Shown here one piece after another: positions 17,221 to 26,705 of a stretch of 64,000 bases of DNA. This DNA comes from Oceanispirochaeta crateris. Lineage in GTDB: Bacteria; Spirochaetota; Spirochaetia; DSM-2461. Position 1 is the first letter of the stretch. Each line of letters begins with the position of its first letter. A program made the position numbers and the translations under genes. The notes beneath the pieces are model-generated. The model was not told where the DNA came from. It did not search any database and worked only from the letters and a program-made list of their open reading frames with translations. Where the stretch lies: NCBI RefSeq assembly GCF_008329965.1, contig NZ_CP036150.1, forward strand, positions 1,798,001-1,862,000, given 5' to 3'.

Positions 17221-18417
17221 ATGGATAGAATTGGAATTGAAGAGAGAATCAAAGACCTTTCCTGCCTCAGAGCAGAGAATATGTACCTCAAAGATTTTCT
17301 GCTGACATGGGACAAAACAGATGATGAAATTGCAGCCGTATTCGAGGTTGCTGAAATCTTGAGGGGAATGAGAGAAAGTAATATTTCTTCCAAAGCCTTT
17401 GACAGCGGATTGGGGATTTCCCTGTTCCGCGACAACTCAACACGAACCCGTTTCAGCTATGCCAGTGCTTTGAACCTTCTTGGACTGAAAGATCAGGACC
17501 TGGATGAAGGAAAATCGCAGATTGCCCATGGTGAAACCGTCCGGGAAACAGCCAATATGATCAGCTTCATGGCCGATGTCATTGGTATCAGAGACGACAT
17601 GTACATTGGTAAAGGTCATACATACATGAAGAATGTAGCCAAGGCAGTGGAAGAAGGCTACCGGGACGGCGTTCTTGAGCAGCGACCAACTCTTGTAAAC
17701 CTTCAGTGTGATATAGATCATCCCACTCAGAGCATGGCAGATACCCTTCACCTGATCAATCATTTTGGTGGTGTTGAAAACTTGAAAGGCAAAAAGATTG
17801 CCATGACCTGGGCCTATTCTCCTTCTTATGGTAAACCTCTTTCTGTTCCACAGGGAATCATTGGGCTTCTCACACGCTTTGGAATGAATGTGTCTCTGGC
17901 CCATCCCGAAGGCTATGAAGTCATGCCCGAAGTCGAAGCGATTGCAGCTAAAAACTCGGCTAATTCCGGAGGAAGTTTTGTCAAAACAAACTCCATGGCA
18001 GATGCTTTCAAAGACGCAGACATCGTCTATCCCAAGAGCTGGGCACCCTTTAGTGCCATGGAAAAGAGAACAGACCTCTATGGTGCCGGTGATTTTGACG
18101 GAATTAAAACTCTGGAAAAAGAACTCCTCGCTCAGAATGCCAAGCATACAGACTGGGAATGCACAGAAGAACTTATGAAAACAACAAAGAATGCAGAAGC
18201 CCTGTACATGCACTGTCTGCCCGCGGATATCACAGATGTCAGCTGCAAACAGGGAGAAGTGGCCGCTTCGGTTTTTGACCGCTACAGAGTACCTCTTTAC
18301 AAGGAAGCCAGCTTCAAACCCTATATCATAGCAGCCATGATTTTTACGAGTAAATTTAAAAATCCTTCAGAGAAACTGATGGAAATGCTAAAACGGGATA
18401 GAAACAGAATCCTATAA
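17221..18417 (+). CDS. ygeW: Knotted carbamoyltransferase YgeW
   Basis: 398 residues of the aspartate/ornithine carbamoyltransferase family. FRDNSTRTRFSY is the carbamoyl-phosphate loop, CDIDHPTQSMAD the second conserved block, and HCLPADITDVSC the C-terminal substrate region. The insertions and the HPTQ and HCLP motifs match the trefoil-knotted YgeW group rather than OTCase. In the catabolic direction it would phosphorolyse a carbamoylated amino acid to give carbamoyl phosphate for the kinase upstream. The substrate is debated; a ureido derivative of 2,3-diaminopropionate has been considered for this locus. A TTGTAA lies just upstream at 17201. Confidence 0.92.
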   Translation: MDRIGIEERIKDLSCLRAENMYLKDFLLTWDKTDDEIAAVFEVAEILRGMRESNISSKAFDSGLGISLFRDNSTRTRFSYASALNLLGLKDQDLDEGKSQIAHGETVRETANMISFMADVIGIRDDMYIGKGHTYMKNVAKAVEEGYRDGVLEQRPTLVNLQCDIDHPTQSMADTLHLINHFGGVENLKGKKIAMTWAYSPSYGKPLSVPQGIIGLLTRFGMNVSLAHPEGYEVMPEVEAIAAKNSANSGGSFVKTNSMADAFKDADIVYPKSWAPFSAMEKRTDLYGAGDFDGIKTLEKELLAQNAKHTDWECTEELMKTTKNAEALYMHCLPADITDVSCKQGEVAASVFDRYRVPLYKEASFKPYIIAAMIFTSKFKNPSEKLMEMLKRDRNRIL

Positions 18418-18431
18418 TCCACAATAGGGAT

Positions 18432-18465
18432 AAAAAAGAGCAGTTCATATGAACTGCTCTTTTTT
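18432..18465 (+). terminator. Rho-independent terminator after ygeW
   Basis: A 34-bp perfect palindrome centred at 18448/18449. Its inner stem is AGAGCAGTTCAT with its complement, flanked by six A on the left and T on the right. It is bidirectional and also closes the minus-strand DUF1456 gene. Confidence 0.92.
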
Positions 18466-18478
18466 TTCTGGAATCAAA

Positions 18479-18937
18479 TCAATCGGGGATGGCAAGCCCT
18501 TTTAAAAAGTGACGAAGGAGTTGATCCCCGCACTCCCTGTAATGCTTATGCCCTTTTTTTCTGAACAGAGCAGATAATTCAGCCTTTGAAATAACAAAAC
18601 CACCCTTCTTGAGGGTGCTGATCATATCCTCTTCTCTCAGTTCCATGGCAATTCTAAGCTTTTTCAATACCATATTATTATCCAATGCCTGAGGCAGTGG
18701 TGCTTTTCGATTAGGATCTGCAGGGCCTCTTTTCTGAGTGATCAGCCCATCTAGAAAATGACCGAGAACAACATCGTCAATGGCTAAAAAGCCATCCTGT
18801 TCCTCATGTTTGAGCATCAGATTGATATCGGATGAGGTCACCTTATAACCGTCTAAAGCAAAGACTTCGGTCATTTGCTGGTCTGTATAATCAAGTGCAT
18901 AACGCAAGCTTCGTAGTACTGTGTTGAATTCCATCAT
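18479..18937 (-). CDS. DUF1456 (YehS-like) protein
   Basis: 152 residues made of two homologous halves, each starting with a helical VLRSLRYALDYTDQQM- or VLKKLRIAMELREEDM-type block and ending with a C-terminal HFLDGL or HFLKGL. This is the duplicated DUF1456 architecture of E. coli YehS. The family has no established function. Cytoplasmic, no signal peptide. AAAGGATGA precedes the ATG. It is separated from ygeW by a terminator and from the RNase M5-like gene by about 150 bp. Confidence 0.85.
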   Translation of the reverse strand: MMEFNTVLRSLRYALDYTDQQMTEVFALDGYKVTSSDINLMLKHEEQDGFLAIDDVVLGHFLDGLITQKRGPADPNRKAPLPQALDNNMVLKKLRIAMELREEDMISTLKKGGFVISKAELSALFRKKGHKHYRECGDQLLRHFLKGLAIPD

Positions 18938-19089
18938 TCATCCTTTCTTGTCAAAATCATAATTGTTGAGACAAGTTCCAATGCCTTAGGATATTATACA
19001 AAGGGAATAAAGTACAGGAAAAACCTACGTCAAAAAGCTTCCCACTCCCATCCAGCCCCTTCCCTTTTCCTAGTATTGGATTTTCGTTT

Positions 19090-19638
19090 TTATACTCTTT
19101 TATTGATCTGGGAAAGCGCTTTTTCAAGTTCATCCCGGCTGATTCCGAAGTGGTTGAGCCGGGCCAGGAACTGTTTTGTATTGCCGTAGCCGATCCTGAG
19201 CAGCTGACCCAGATTCTGCCGTCTTTCCTTTGAACCTGAGGCTCCGCTCAATCCGTAAGAATCCATATCTGCCAATGAGAATTCCTGAGTGTTTTCCACG
19301 AGCTTAAACCGGGCTTTTTCAAGTGCGGCAATAATCGCTTCGCTACTTGCATTTTCAACGCCGATATTGTCTTTTTTGGTCCCTTCTTTCCGGGAGATAT
19401 AGGCGTGTTTGACATTGGGAACCGCTTTTTCAATAGTTTCTCTGATGGTTCTACCTGCATGATCCGGATCGGTGAGGACAATCACACCGATTCGCTCACT
19501 GGCAAAACGGATTTTATCCAACGTTTTTTTGGATTTTACGGCGAAACCATGAACAGGGAGGACTTCTGCCTGAACCGCTTTTTTAACGGCAGCCACATCA
19601 TCAACCCCTTCAACCACAATTAGTTCTTGTATTATCAT
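19090..19638 (-). CDS. rnmV: TOPRIM-domain ribonuclease M5-like protein
   Basis: 182 residues, the size of RNase M5. The TOPRIM core is visible: VVEGVDDVAAVKKA with the catalytic Glu, VIVLTDPDHAGRTIRE with the DxD-type acidic pair, and a C-terminal region, GASGSKERRQNLGQLLRIGYGN, typical of RNase M5. The family matures 5S rRNA in Gram-positive bacteria and occurs sporadically elsewhere. The ribosome site is weak. It sits 5' of two unrelated genes on the same strand. Confidence 0.85.
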   Translation of the reverse strand: MIIQELIVVEGVDDVAAVKKAVQAEVLPVHGFAVKSKKTLDKIRFASERIGVIVLTDPDHAGRTIRETIEKAVPNVKHAYISRKEGTKKDNIGVENASSEAIIAALEKARFKLVENTQEFSLADMDSYGLSGASGSKERRQNLGQLLRIGYGNTKQFLARLNHFGISRDELEKALSQINKRV

Positions 19639-19692
19639 ATCATCTACCCCGGGAGAAATCTGATTTTATCTGCCTGTTGATACAGGTATAAT

Positions 19693-20496
19693 TCAGAGAC
19701 CTGATACGATCTCCTCACTGTCGGGAGAAATCCATTCATACCAGTCTCTGATGGATAGAAAATCCGCCCAGAGATCGGTAATCTGCCGGTCGCTCTCGGG
19801 AGAATCGGATGTGATTTCCAAGGTGGCCTTCAGAAGCCTTGCAATTTTACGGCTCTGGGGCAGGACTCCCGTTCGGGATAAAAAATCGGTCCCGGCCAGT
19901 TTATCCAAAAGGTTGAGGTAGACAGAATTCATTATCAGGGACGCATCATAGATCGTTTTAGGGCTATAGATCCTGACTTCTTCCTTTTGTGCCGCCATAA
20001 AATCTAAAAACTGCCGCTCCAGAACGATTCTACGGGGTTCTTCCAGTTCAGGTATCTCTTCGAATATAGCTTTCTGTATATAAATATCCGCTGGCTGACT
20101 GATCAGCTGGTTCACAACTCCATATATCCAGGCCCGTACGATCTCATCCTCATTCAGGGCCCTCGATAAATCCGGGCGGCCTTCTGCATCCAGGGCCAGG
20201 CGCATCCGGGCATTGTTAAAATGCTCTTTTCCTGATGAAGGAATAAGCCGTTTCTCAGCCTCTTCCCGGAACATCCTGAGAATCTGGTAACACTTACAGG
20301 CTATTAGATGCTGTCCCTCGGGATCTTTAAAAAATTCAGATATATAAAAAATATGTCCCTTATCTTCTTTACCAGCAGGTTTTATTTCCACCATGCTGTT
20401 CATTCCGGGAGCCTGTACCCACAGCACAGGCTTTCCCGTTTCTTCTTCGACCCTTTTGACCAGGTCTTCTACAGAATCCAGTATTGTGAGATCCAT
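19693..20496 (-). CDS. Hypothetical protein linked to the acyl-CoA synthetase gene
   Basis: 267 residues from ATG 20496, preceded by AGAGG at the end of the synthetase gene; a TTG one codon earlier overlaps the synthetase stop. No signal peptide or membrane segment. The protein is mostly helical and acidic, with a conserved-looking YILRMFREEAEKRL-like helix in the middle; I recognise no domain. Some features, such as a central block EQ/ERQFLDFMAAQKEEV, suggest a peptidase-like or regulatory all-helical fold, but that is guesswork. The tight coupling suggests a function with the synthetase, or simple co-transcription. Confidence 0.65.
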   Translation of the reverse strand: MDLTILDSVEDLVKRVEEETGKPVLWVQAPGMNSMVEIKPAGKEDKGHIFYISEFFKDPEGQHLIACKCYQILRMFREEAEKRLIPSSGKEHFNNARMRLALDAEGRPDLSRALNEDEIVRAWIYGVVNQLISQPADIYIQKAIFEEIPELEEPRRIVLERQFLDFMAAQKEEVRIYSPKTIYDASLIMNSVYLNLLDKLAGTDFLSRTGVLPQSRKIARLLKATLEITSDSPESDRQITDLWADFLSIRDWYEWISPDSEEIVSGL

Positions 20497-22175
20497 CAAT
20501 CCTCTTTCAAAACGACTTTGTGTCTCTTTATTTTCTTTGTAGTTGTCATTTCCATGGCTTCATGGAGTATATGAAATTGGCTAATTTTCTGGTAGGCCTT
20601 CAGGTTGGAATTTACCTCATCGATCACTTTTTGAAAGTGTTCACGGCTTAGATCTTTCCCATCCTGATTTGGATAAATCAGAGCTTCAATTCCCTCGGTC
20701 TTCATTTTGGCATCCAACACATAGCCGCGGATAAGAATCTGATCAATTTCATCATACAGTTGGAACTTATCCTCAATTTCTTCGGGGAACACATTCTTGC
20801 CCCCTTCTGTGACAATCATAGATTTCGCCCGACCTGTGAGATACAGATAGTTATCCTCATCCAAATAACCCACATCCCCAGTCTTAAACCAGTTGTCTTC
20901 CGTGAAGACTTCTCTGGTGGCCTCATCATTCTTGTAATATCCCCGCATGACCATTGAACCCTTGAGGGCAATTTCGCCGCATCCCCTCTCATCGGGATCA
21001 AGAATCTTAGTCTGTGTGCCGGGAATCATCTTTCCCACAGAATCTTCTTTGTAAGCTTCCTTGGGATTCAAGGCGACAATGGGTGAGGTCTCGGTCAATC
21101 CATATCCCTGGACAAAGTCAATTCCCAATTGATTGAACATCTTAAATGTGGACGCAGGAAGAGGACCTCCACCGCAAATACAAACCCTGTTGGTATCAAG
21201 GGATAATTTTGCAAGGAGTCCTTTGAACATTTTCTTCCCCGGGTTTACATGGAAGTATTTTTTAATGAGGCCGCTAATCCACATCAAAAACAGAATCAAT
21301 CCATAAACAACGATTCCTTTATCACGGATTCCCTTCATCAATCCCTTGATCATCTTGTTAAAGAGCATGGGAACTCCCAAAAACATGGTGACCTGACCCT
21401 GTTTAAGGTCCTTTAGAATCTGGGCGATGGCCAGATGCTTGGCAAACACGATTTCTGAACCAACACAGAGTGATTCGATAAAAACAGCCAGCATGGAATA
21501 AGAGTGATGCAGGGGAAGAAGGGCATAAAATACATCCGTATGGAAGATGTTCATATTCGCCTGAGCCTGGTAAGCATCACTGACAAAATTGGAATGAGTC
21601 AGCATAACGCCCTTGGAAACACCTGTGGTTCCTGACGTAAACAGAATGGCAGCCAGATCATCCTCTTGGGGCATATCTATGGTTTCATCTCCATCATGAC
21701 TGATGTGCAAAACATAATTTTCTTTTTTGGGTGACAGAGCTATCAAATTCTTGAGATTTTTATCTTGGAAAAAATCATACTTTTCTTCATCACAAAACAG
21801 GATGTCAACATCGGCCATTTCCATAAGTTTCTCAACTTCACCATTGCTGAGTCCATAGTCCAATGGAACAACAACACCACCGGCAAAAAGAATACCGAGG
21901 TAGGCAAGTCCCCATTCGGGGGAGTTCTTTCCGGTGACACCCACACGGTGACCCTTTCGAACACCATGGGAATGAAGATACTGTCCGATAATCTTGGATT
22001 TTTCCAATACATCCTTGTAAGTCAGTTCCAGAAGTTCTGGAGAATAAGCAGTAAAAGCCCTTCTTTCGCCATAACGCTCAACCGTAATTTCAAGGACTTC
22101 GGGAAGAGTCGGCCAGGTACCATTAAAGTACTTACCTTTGTATTTTGGTAGGAATTCCCAGGGTGTTAAATTCAT
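20496..22175 (-). CDS. AMP-dependent long-chain acyl-CoA synthetase-like ligase
   Basis: 559 residues from ATG 22175, chosen because TGGAGG lies 7 nt upstream; the frame is open to 22208 but without a site. AAILFTSGTTGVSKGVMLTH is the AMP-binding P-loop, QGYGLTETSPIV the A5 motif, and FKTGDVGYLDEDNYLYLTGR the A7/A8 hinge. The late Lys lies in EMTTTKKIKRHKV. A hydrophobic patch near residue 300 may touch the membrane. It would activate fatty or other carboxylic acids as acyl-AMP and then acyl-CoA. The following unknown gene is translationally close. Confidence 0.88.
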   Translation of the reverse strand: MNLTPWEFLPKYKGKYFNGTWPTLPEVLEITVERYGERRAFTAYSPELLELTYKDVLEKSKIIGQYLHSHGVRKGHRVGVTGKNSPEWGLAYLGILFAGGVVVPLDYGLSNGEVEKLMEMADVDILFCDEEKYDFFQDKNLKNLIALSPKKENYVLHISHDGDETIDMPQEDDLAAILFTSGTTGVSKGVMLTHSNFVSDAYQAQANMNIFHTDVFYALLPLHHSYSMLAVFIESLCVGSEIVFAKHLAIAQILKDLKQGQVTMFLGVPMLFNKMIKGLMKGIRDKGIVVYGLILFLMWISGLIKKYFHVNPGKKMFKGLLAKLSLDTNRVCICGGGPLPASTFKMFNQLGIDFVQGYGLTETSPIVALNPKEAYKEDSVGKMIPGTQTKILDPDERGCGEIALKGSMVMRGYYKNDEATREVFTEDNWFKTGDVGYLDEDNYLYLTGRAKSMIVTEGGKNVFPEEIEDKFQLYDEIDQILIRGYVLDAKMKTEGIEALIYPNQDGKDLSREHFQKVIDEVNSNLKAYQKISQFHILHEAMEMTTTKKIKRHKVVLKED

Positions 22176-22364
22176 AAAAATACCTCCAGAGAGAGCCGGC
22201 TCTTTCATACCGCCTCGAAAAAAATAGAGTCAATGAAATATTTTAGACTATCAATTTGGAAATTGAAAGACGAAAATTACTGAAAGAATCCCAGGATCAC
22301 TCTGATATTGTACAGATTCATAAAAATACGGAACCCATCTTCATGATTGGAAGGGGTTATCTTG

Positions 22365-22892
22365 TCATCTTTGATACTTGGAAACTCCTGTTGCCCGGAG
22401 AATTTCTCCAAAATAGACAACATGATAATCCTTGAGAGGGTAATTCATTTCCAGTGAATCATCATAAAAGTTCTCCGGTTTGATTCGGTCTCTATACATG
22501 GTTTTACATTCTAAAATGAGTTCGGCTTCTTCAAAAGAGGGAGATCCGACCCTAAGAGATGCTAAAGGTGTCAGTCCTGATTCAGCGATTTTATCTTTGA
22601 ACCGCCCGGAAATAGAACCCATAAGACTCATTGTATTTCTAAAGTCGTCAGGAAGGGCACAGAGTGTAAAGTCGGGATAGTTCTCCATAAACTCATAGGT
22701 ATAGCGCCCGGGACGGACCACGACCTGAACAAAGGGCTTCTTCCACATAACCCCCAGACTCCCCCACCCCACGGTCATCGTATTGAATAGACCATCTTTG
22801 AGGTTTCCTGAGGTCAATAGAAGCCAGCTGTCTTTCCAAATGGCCGTTGGCTCCACACTCAATTCATTCACATCAATATTGGCTCTTGTCAC
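22365..22892 (-). CDS. Flavin reductase-like FMN-binding protein
   Basis: 175 residues of the split-barrel flavin reductase family. It shows WLLLTSGNLKDGLFNTMTVGWGSLGVMWKKP in pattern, then VVRPGRYTYEFME, typical of the FMN-binding flavoprotein group of anaerobes (NimA/flavoredoxin-like). It starts with GTG 22892, 8 nt after AAGGA. The substrate is unknown; electron transfer or FMN reduction in the cytoplasm is likely. It lies 18 nt downstream of proA on the same strand. Confidence 0.82.
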   Translation of the reverse strand: MTRANIDVNELSVEPTAIWKDSWLLLTSGNLKDGLFNTMTVGWGSLGVMWKKPFVQVVVRPGRYTYEFMENYPDFTLCALPDDFRNTMSLMGSISGRFKDKIAESGLTPLASLRVGSPSFEEAELILECKTMYRDRIKPENFYDDSLEMNYPLKDYHVVYFGEILRATGVSKYQR

Positions 22893-22910
22893 AGATCTAT
22901 TCCTTTATAT

Positions 22911-24224
22911 TCATTTATCCGATTGAAGATTTTCTTCCAAAGGCTTATGGGTGTACTCATTTTCTCCCGTAGAAAAAGAAGCCACGGTCTGTCCACTGCC
23001 TAATAGTTTGTATTTGTAGATCATAAGACCTTCCATTCCAACTGGCCCCCGGGCATGGATCTTACTGGTACTGACACCAATTTCCGCCCCGAAGCCATAG
23101 CGAAACCCATCGCTGAAGCGGGTGGAACAATTCCAGAAAACACTCGAAGCGTCCACTCTGGCCATGAAGGCCGAGGAGCACTCTTTTGAGGCTGTCAGGA
23201 TTGCATCGGTATGACCGGAACCGAAGGAATTGATGTGCTGCACCGCATCATCCAATGAATCCACGATTTTGATTGAGAGTTTATAATCAACATACTCTGT
23301 CGACCAGTCTTCCTCGCTGGCAGGGGCAACATCGATGATCTCACGGCATCGATCACAGCCAACAAGTTCTACGCTCTTCTCTTCCAAGACCTTCTGTAAT
23401 CCGGGAAGGACGGAAGAAGCAATTTTTTTATGAACCAAGAGAGTCTCTACACTGTTACAGGCGGCAACATACTGAGTCTTGGAGTCTAGCACTATGGGAT
23501 TAATGATCTGCAAATCCGCATCGTCATGAATATAGATATGGCAGATTCCATCAGAATGGCCGAGAACGGGAATACTGGAGTTCTCCATGATATACTTGAC
23601 AAATGAGTTGGATCCCCGGGGGATAAGAAGGTCGATGTACTCATTCAACCTGAACATATCATTCACATCAGAACGGGTTTCGACTAGCTGAATCCAACCT
23701 GAAGGGAGGCCAGCCTTGACTGTCGAGTCATGTATAATCCGACTGAGGACCCGATTCGTCTCTGCCGCTTCAGACCCTCCTTTTAAGAGTAGAGCATTGC
23801 CGCTTTTCAGACAGAGCGATGAGATCTGAACCAGAGCATCCGGTCTTGATTCAAAGATGATGCCAACGACCCCGATGGGACAGCTGATACGGTAGAGATC
23901 CAATCCGGGAGAAAGTTCACGGGCCATCTGGGTCTCTCCCACAGGATCCTTCATGGAAACGAGGCTCCTGATTCCCTCAATAACCTGGGAAATTTTTTCA
24001 TCTTCAAAAATGAGTCTTTTCAGAAGAGGCCCCGGCAGATCGGCCTTCTCACTCCTACGGTAATCTTCCCGATTGGCCTGAATGATTTCAGCCTTAGAGT
24101 CTTCAAGAGCGGCGGCCATGGCTTCCAGTGCTTTGTTCTTAAGATCGGAACTGACTGCAGCCAGTATTAAGGAGGCTTTTCTCGCCTCTTGCGCTCTATT
24201 CAGTATGGTCATAACCCTCTCCAT
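22911..24224 (-). CDS. proA: Gamma-glutamyl phosphate reductase
   Basis: 437 residues from ATG 24224, preceded by AAGGAAG; the frame is open up to a TTG at 24275 that would overlap the DUF454 stop. It is an aldehyde-dehydrogenase-fold enzyme with GVVGIIFESRPDALVQIS, LKGGSEAAETNRVL, and the catalytic Cys in a VAACNSVETLLVHK block. It makes glutamate semialdehyde for proline synthesis. No proB is nearby, which is unusual; it must be elsewhere. The gene is flanked by a DUF454 gene and the flavin reductase-like gene on the same strand. Confidence 0.92.
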   Translation of the reverse strand: MERVMTILNRAQEARKASLILAAVSSDLKNKALEAMAAALEDSKAEIIQANREDYRRSEKADLPGPLLKRLIFEDEKISQVIEGIRSLVSMKDPVGETQMARELSPGLDLYRISCPIGVVGIIFESRPDALVQISSLCLKSGNALLLKGGSEAAETNRVLSRIIHDSTVKAGLPSGWIQLVETRSDVNDMFRLNEYIDLLIPRGSNSFVKYIMENSSIPVLGHSDGICHIYIHDDADLQIINPIVLDSKTQYVAACNSVETLLVHKKIASSVLPGLQKVLEEKSVELVGCDRCREIIDVAPASEEDWSTEYVDYKLSIKIVDSLDDAVQHINSFGSGHTDAILTASKECSSAFMARVDASSVFWNCSTRFSDGFRYGFGAEIGVSTSKIHARGPVGMEGLMIYKYKLLGSGQTVASFSTGENEYTHKPLEENLQSDK

Positions 24225-24271
24225 TGTCTTCCTTGAATCCCCCATTTTTTTATCATAAAAAAGAGCATGTT

Positions 24272-24688
24272 TCAACGAGAATCAAACTCTTGTGATTCCA
24301 GTTCATCTTCAGAGGAATATCCCTTCGGCTTGACTGTCTTCACAATGAACCCCATCACAATAGTTCCTGTCAGTCCCAGAACAAGGAGTGTAAGGCGAAA
24401 GTGAAGATGGGAGATTCTGTAGGCGGACAGGCCGATCATGGACCACATCATCAGGATACTGATGAGTTTCACCCTGAGACTCATACCTTTGTCTTTGCTG
24501 TATTGGCGGAGATATTTCCCAAAGACTCTATTGGATTGGAGTTTGACATAGAGTGTTTCACTGCTCCTGAGAAAAAGCCCTGCCGATAAGAGAACAAAGG
24601 GAGTTGTGGGCAGTCCTGGTAGGATAATACCAATGCCTCCAAGGCCAAGGGATAAAAAACCAAGAAAGATGAGTAGTGGCTTTAACAT
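24272..24688 (-). CDS. DUF454 (YbaN-like) small membrane protein
   Basis: 138 residues. Two N-terminal hydrophobic segments frame GIGIILPGLPTTPFVLLSA, the hallmark of the YbaN/DUF454 family; two more segments follow near residues 75-110. The C-terminus is acidic. Function unknown; inner membrane. AGGAGG precedes the ATG. It is directly upstream of proA and may share its mRNA. Confidence 0.82.
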   Translation of the reverse strand: MLKPLLIFLGFLSLGLGGIGIILPGLPTTPFVLLSAGLFLRSSETLYVKLQSNRVFGKYLRQYSKDKGMSLRVKLISILMMWSMIGLSAYRISHLHFRLTLLVLGLTGTIVMGFIVKTVKPKGYSSEDELESQEFDSR

Positions 24689-24738
24689 AGGAACCTCCTG
24701 AAATCAGTATGGTTGGACAAATTTGTCATTTTATGTCT

Positions 24739-25728
24739 TTAAATGTCAGAACCGGAAAAGATCTTCCTGAAAGATTTGTCTCTATTGCTCTTGGTAAAAT
24801 CGGTGAGACTATAGGCAAAATTTTCAAAATACTCCCTGTTGAGCCGTTTCCTGTCCACTTCCTCTTTAAGAATGGTTAAGGCTTCCAGGGGTTCCATGGC
24901 ATTCCTATACATCCTTTCGTCGTTTGTGATGGCTTCATAAGAGTCGATGATAGCCAGGATCTGACCTATTTCTGAAATTTTTGTCAAACCATAAGGATAC
25001 CCCTTGCCATCCAGCTTCTCATGATGCTCCAGAGTCCCAGGAATGGCACAGTGAACGGCAGGACTATTGGCTTGTAGGATCTCTGCCCCTAGAAGGGTAT
25101 GACGCTTCATGGTTGAAAATTCCAAGTCTGTCAGCTGATTTACGGATGTCAGGATTTTCTGAGGGATTTCGGTTTTACCTATGTCATGAAACAACGCGGT
25201 TAAACCATACTCGACAGTTTTTTCAAATGTCTTTTTTGTAAAAAAACAATAACCCACTGTTAAAGCCATGACATTGATGGAATGAATGGTCGTTGTATAG
25301 TCAGAATGGGAGATCTTGGCGAGGTTCTTTATCACATCGGGCTGTTTGGAATAACTTTCAACAATGATATCGATCGTATCGGGTATGACCTCAAGACCTC
25401 CGGAACGGGGTTCGTGAAGGGTTTCATCAATGATGTTGATGAGGTTTTCCTTAACTTTATCAACGCCAACAGCCATGCTTTGGTCCAGATCCAGGCTGAA
25501 TCCCTTTTGAACCTGTCTTAAGCATTTGCTCTTATCCTCCGGACGTATATAGAGATCACCCGTATAGGGTTTATCCTTGAGGCGAAGATCTGAAATCTCC
25601 ATTCCCGAAGACTTGTAGAGAAGGATATTACCTGAAGATTTATTTCGGTAATAGAGATCTATGTCATCGTAGTACTTCAGATTGGATTTTCTGACCGGAA
25701 TCCATTTCTCTCTTCGTATCGATATCAT
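24739..25728 (-). CDS. HD-GYP domain cyclic-di-GMP phosphodiesterase
   Basis: 329 residues. The C-terminal half is an HD-GYP domain: HDIGKTEIPQKIL, the MKRHTLLGAEIL His, LEHHEKLDGKGYP with HH and GYP, and later NRDKSF. The HD and GYP signatures are complete, so it should be active. The N-terminal 100 residues resemble the uncharacterised DUF3391-like sensor region found with such domains; there is no receiver or membrane segment. AGGG lies 9 nt before the ATG. Cytoplasmic control of cyclic-di-GMP is the likely role. Confidence 0.88.
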   Translation of the reverse strand: MISIRREKWIPVRKSNLKYYDDIDLYYRNKSSGNILLYKSSGMEISDLRLKDKPYTGDLYIRPEDKSKCLRQVQKGFSLDLDQSMAVGVDKVKENLINIIDETLHEPRSGGLEVIPDTIDIIVESYSKQPDVIKNLAKISHSDYTTTIHSINVMALTVGYCFFTKKTFEKTVEYGLTALFHDIGKTEIPQKILTSVNQLTDLEFSTMKRHTLLGAEILQANSPAVHCAIPGTLEHHEKLDGKGYPYGLTKISEIGQILAIIDSYEAITNDERMYRNAMEPLEALTILKEEVDRKRLNREYFENFAYSLTDFTKSNRDKSFRKIFSGSDI

Positions 25729-25830
25729 TTAAATATACCCTGTTAAATCCTCAAAATATTTACAATATACTAACTATAAACGAATCTTGTTAAAGGCTTC
25801 AAGAAATGCCGGAGACTCTCCTTGGGTCAA

Positions 25831-26700
25831 TCATTGTCGGTCCCCATCGCTGGAAGAATCCCGGTATTCATGGGAGTTCTCCAAGGATTCAATAGAGGAG
25901 TGGGGATGGGTTCCTTTCGGGACCATATCCATTTCTGTTTCTCTTACATGATTGAACAAACCCGCATAAAATCCACTGCTGAGAAACATATAGTAGCCGA
26001 GCAGAAACCCAGAGAAGATGTTCAATGCATCATTTTCGACCCTGTAGAGGATTATAAAATTCAAAACCAGGGGTAAAAAACTGCAAATACCAAAAACAGC
26101 AAGAACTTTTTTCTTATTGAGCTCAAAAAGTATGCGGCTGAAAGTAACGGCTCTGAAATTACGGACATCCTTCATCAGAAAGAAATTCACAGAAGAGGAA
26201 TACCGGATGAGGGAGATAAACCCTGTGATAGCGATCACAGGCAAAACAATATACAATTGAGTCAGAGGATCTATATGACTACTGCTCAAAAAGACACTGA
26301 TCAGGGTGGCGGCAATGATGCCGGCGAGCATCAATGGAATCATACGCACAATCATGGCCAAGCTGGTCGTAATGTAAAAGGGAAGTTTTTTGAAGGCAGA
26401 GGCAACAAGGCTGTTATAATCATCACAGTCTTGATTCTTCACAAGCAAAATCAAGGAAATGTTCGGAACGGTGCCTAAAAGATTCAGCAATAACATCACA
26501 GGTAAAACCACAGCACTGCCACTGCTCAAGTGCCTCATCATATCTCCGGATCTTATGAGAATGAATGCATTGGTAGGAATATAAAAGATCGCCCAGATCA
26601 GCGTCATATAGGCTAAATGGGGCCTGATAATGTTCCAGGTAGAAACAAAAAGACCTTTGATATCCGAGTCTATTATAAATCCGTTCTCATATTTGAGCAT
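25831..26700 (-). CDS. Hypothetical polytopic membrane protein
   Basis: 289 residues with about six membrane segments (roughly 25-50, 65-90, 110-140, 150-175, 200-220, 225-245) and a charged C-terminal tail. It resembles the membrane region of 'glycerophosphoryl diester phosphodiesterase membrane domain' and other UPF0259-like proteins, but I cannot name a family. No catalytic motif. An extended -10 (TGG then TATAAA, 26706-26711) ends 5 nt before the ATG, so the mRNA may be leaderless. The gene is divergent from msrAB. Confidence 0.65.
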   Translation of the reverse strand: MLKYENGFIIDSDIKGLFVSTWNIIRPHLAYMTLIWAIFYIPTNAFILIRSGDMMRHLSSGSAVVLPVMLLLNLLGTVPNISLILLVKNQDCDDYNSLVASAFKKLPFYITTSLAMIVRMIPLMLAGIIAATLISVFLSSSHIDPLTQLYIVLPVIAITGFISLIRYSSSVNFFLMKDVRNFRAVTFSRILFELNKKKVLAVFGICSFLPLVLNFIILYRVENDALNIFSGFLLGYYMFLSSGFYAGLFNHVRETEMDMVPKGTHPHSSIESLENSHEYRDSSSDGDRQ

Positions 26701-26705
26701 CCTCT

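Noticed and set aside
17437-18213. A 258-codon open frame on the minus strand inside ygeW
   Set aside because: It lies fully antisense to a gene with complete carbamoyltransferase motifs. Its translation is Cys/Phe/His-rich and resembles no protein; it is a shadow of codon bias.
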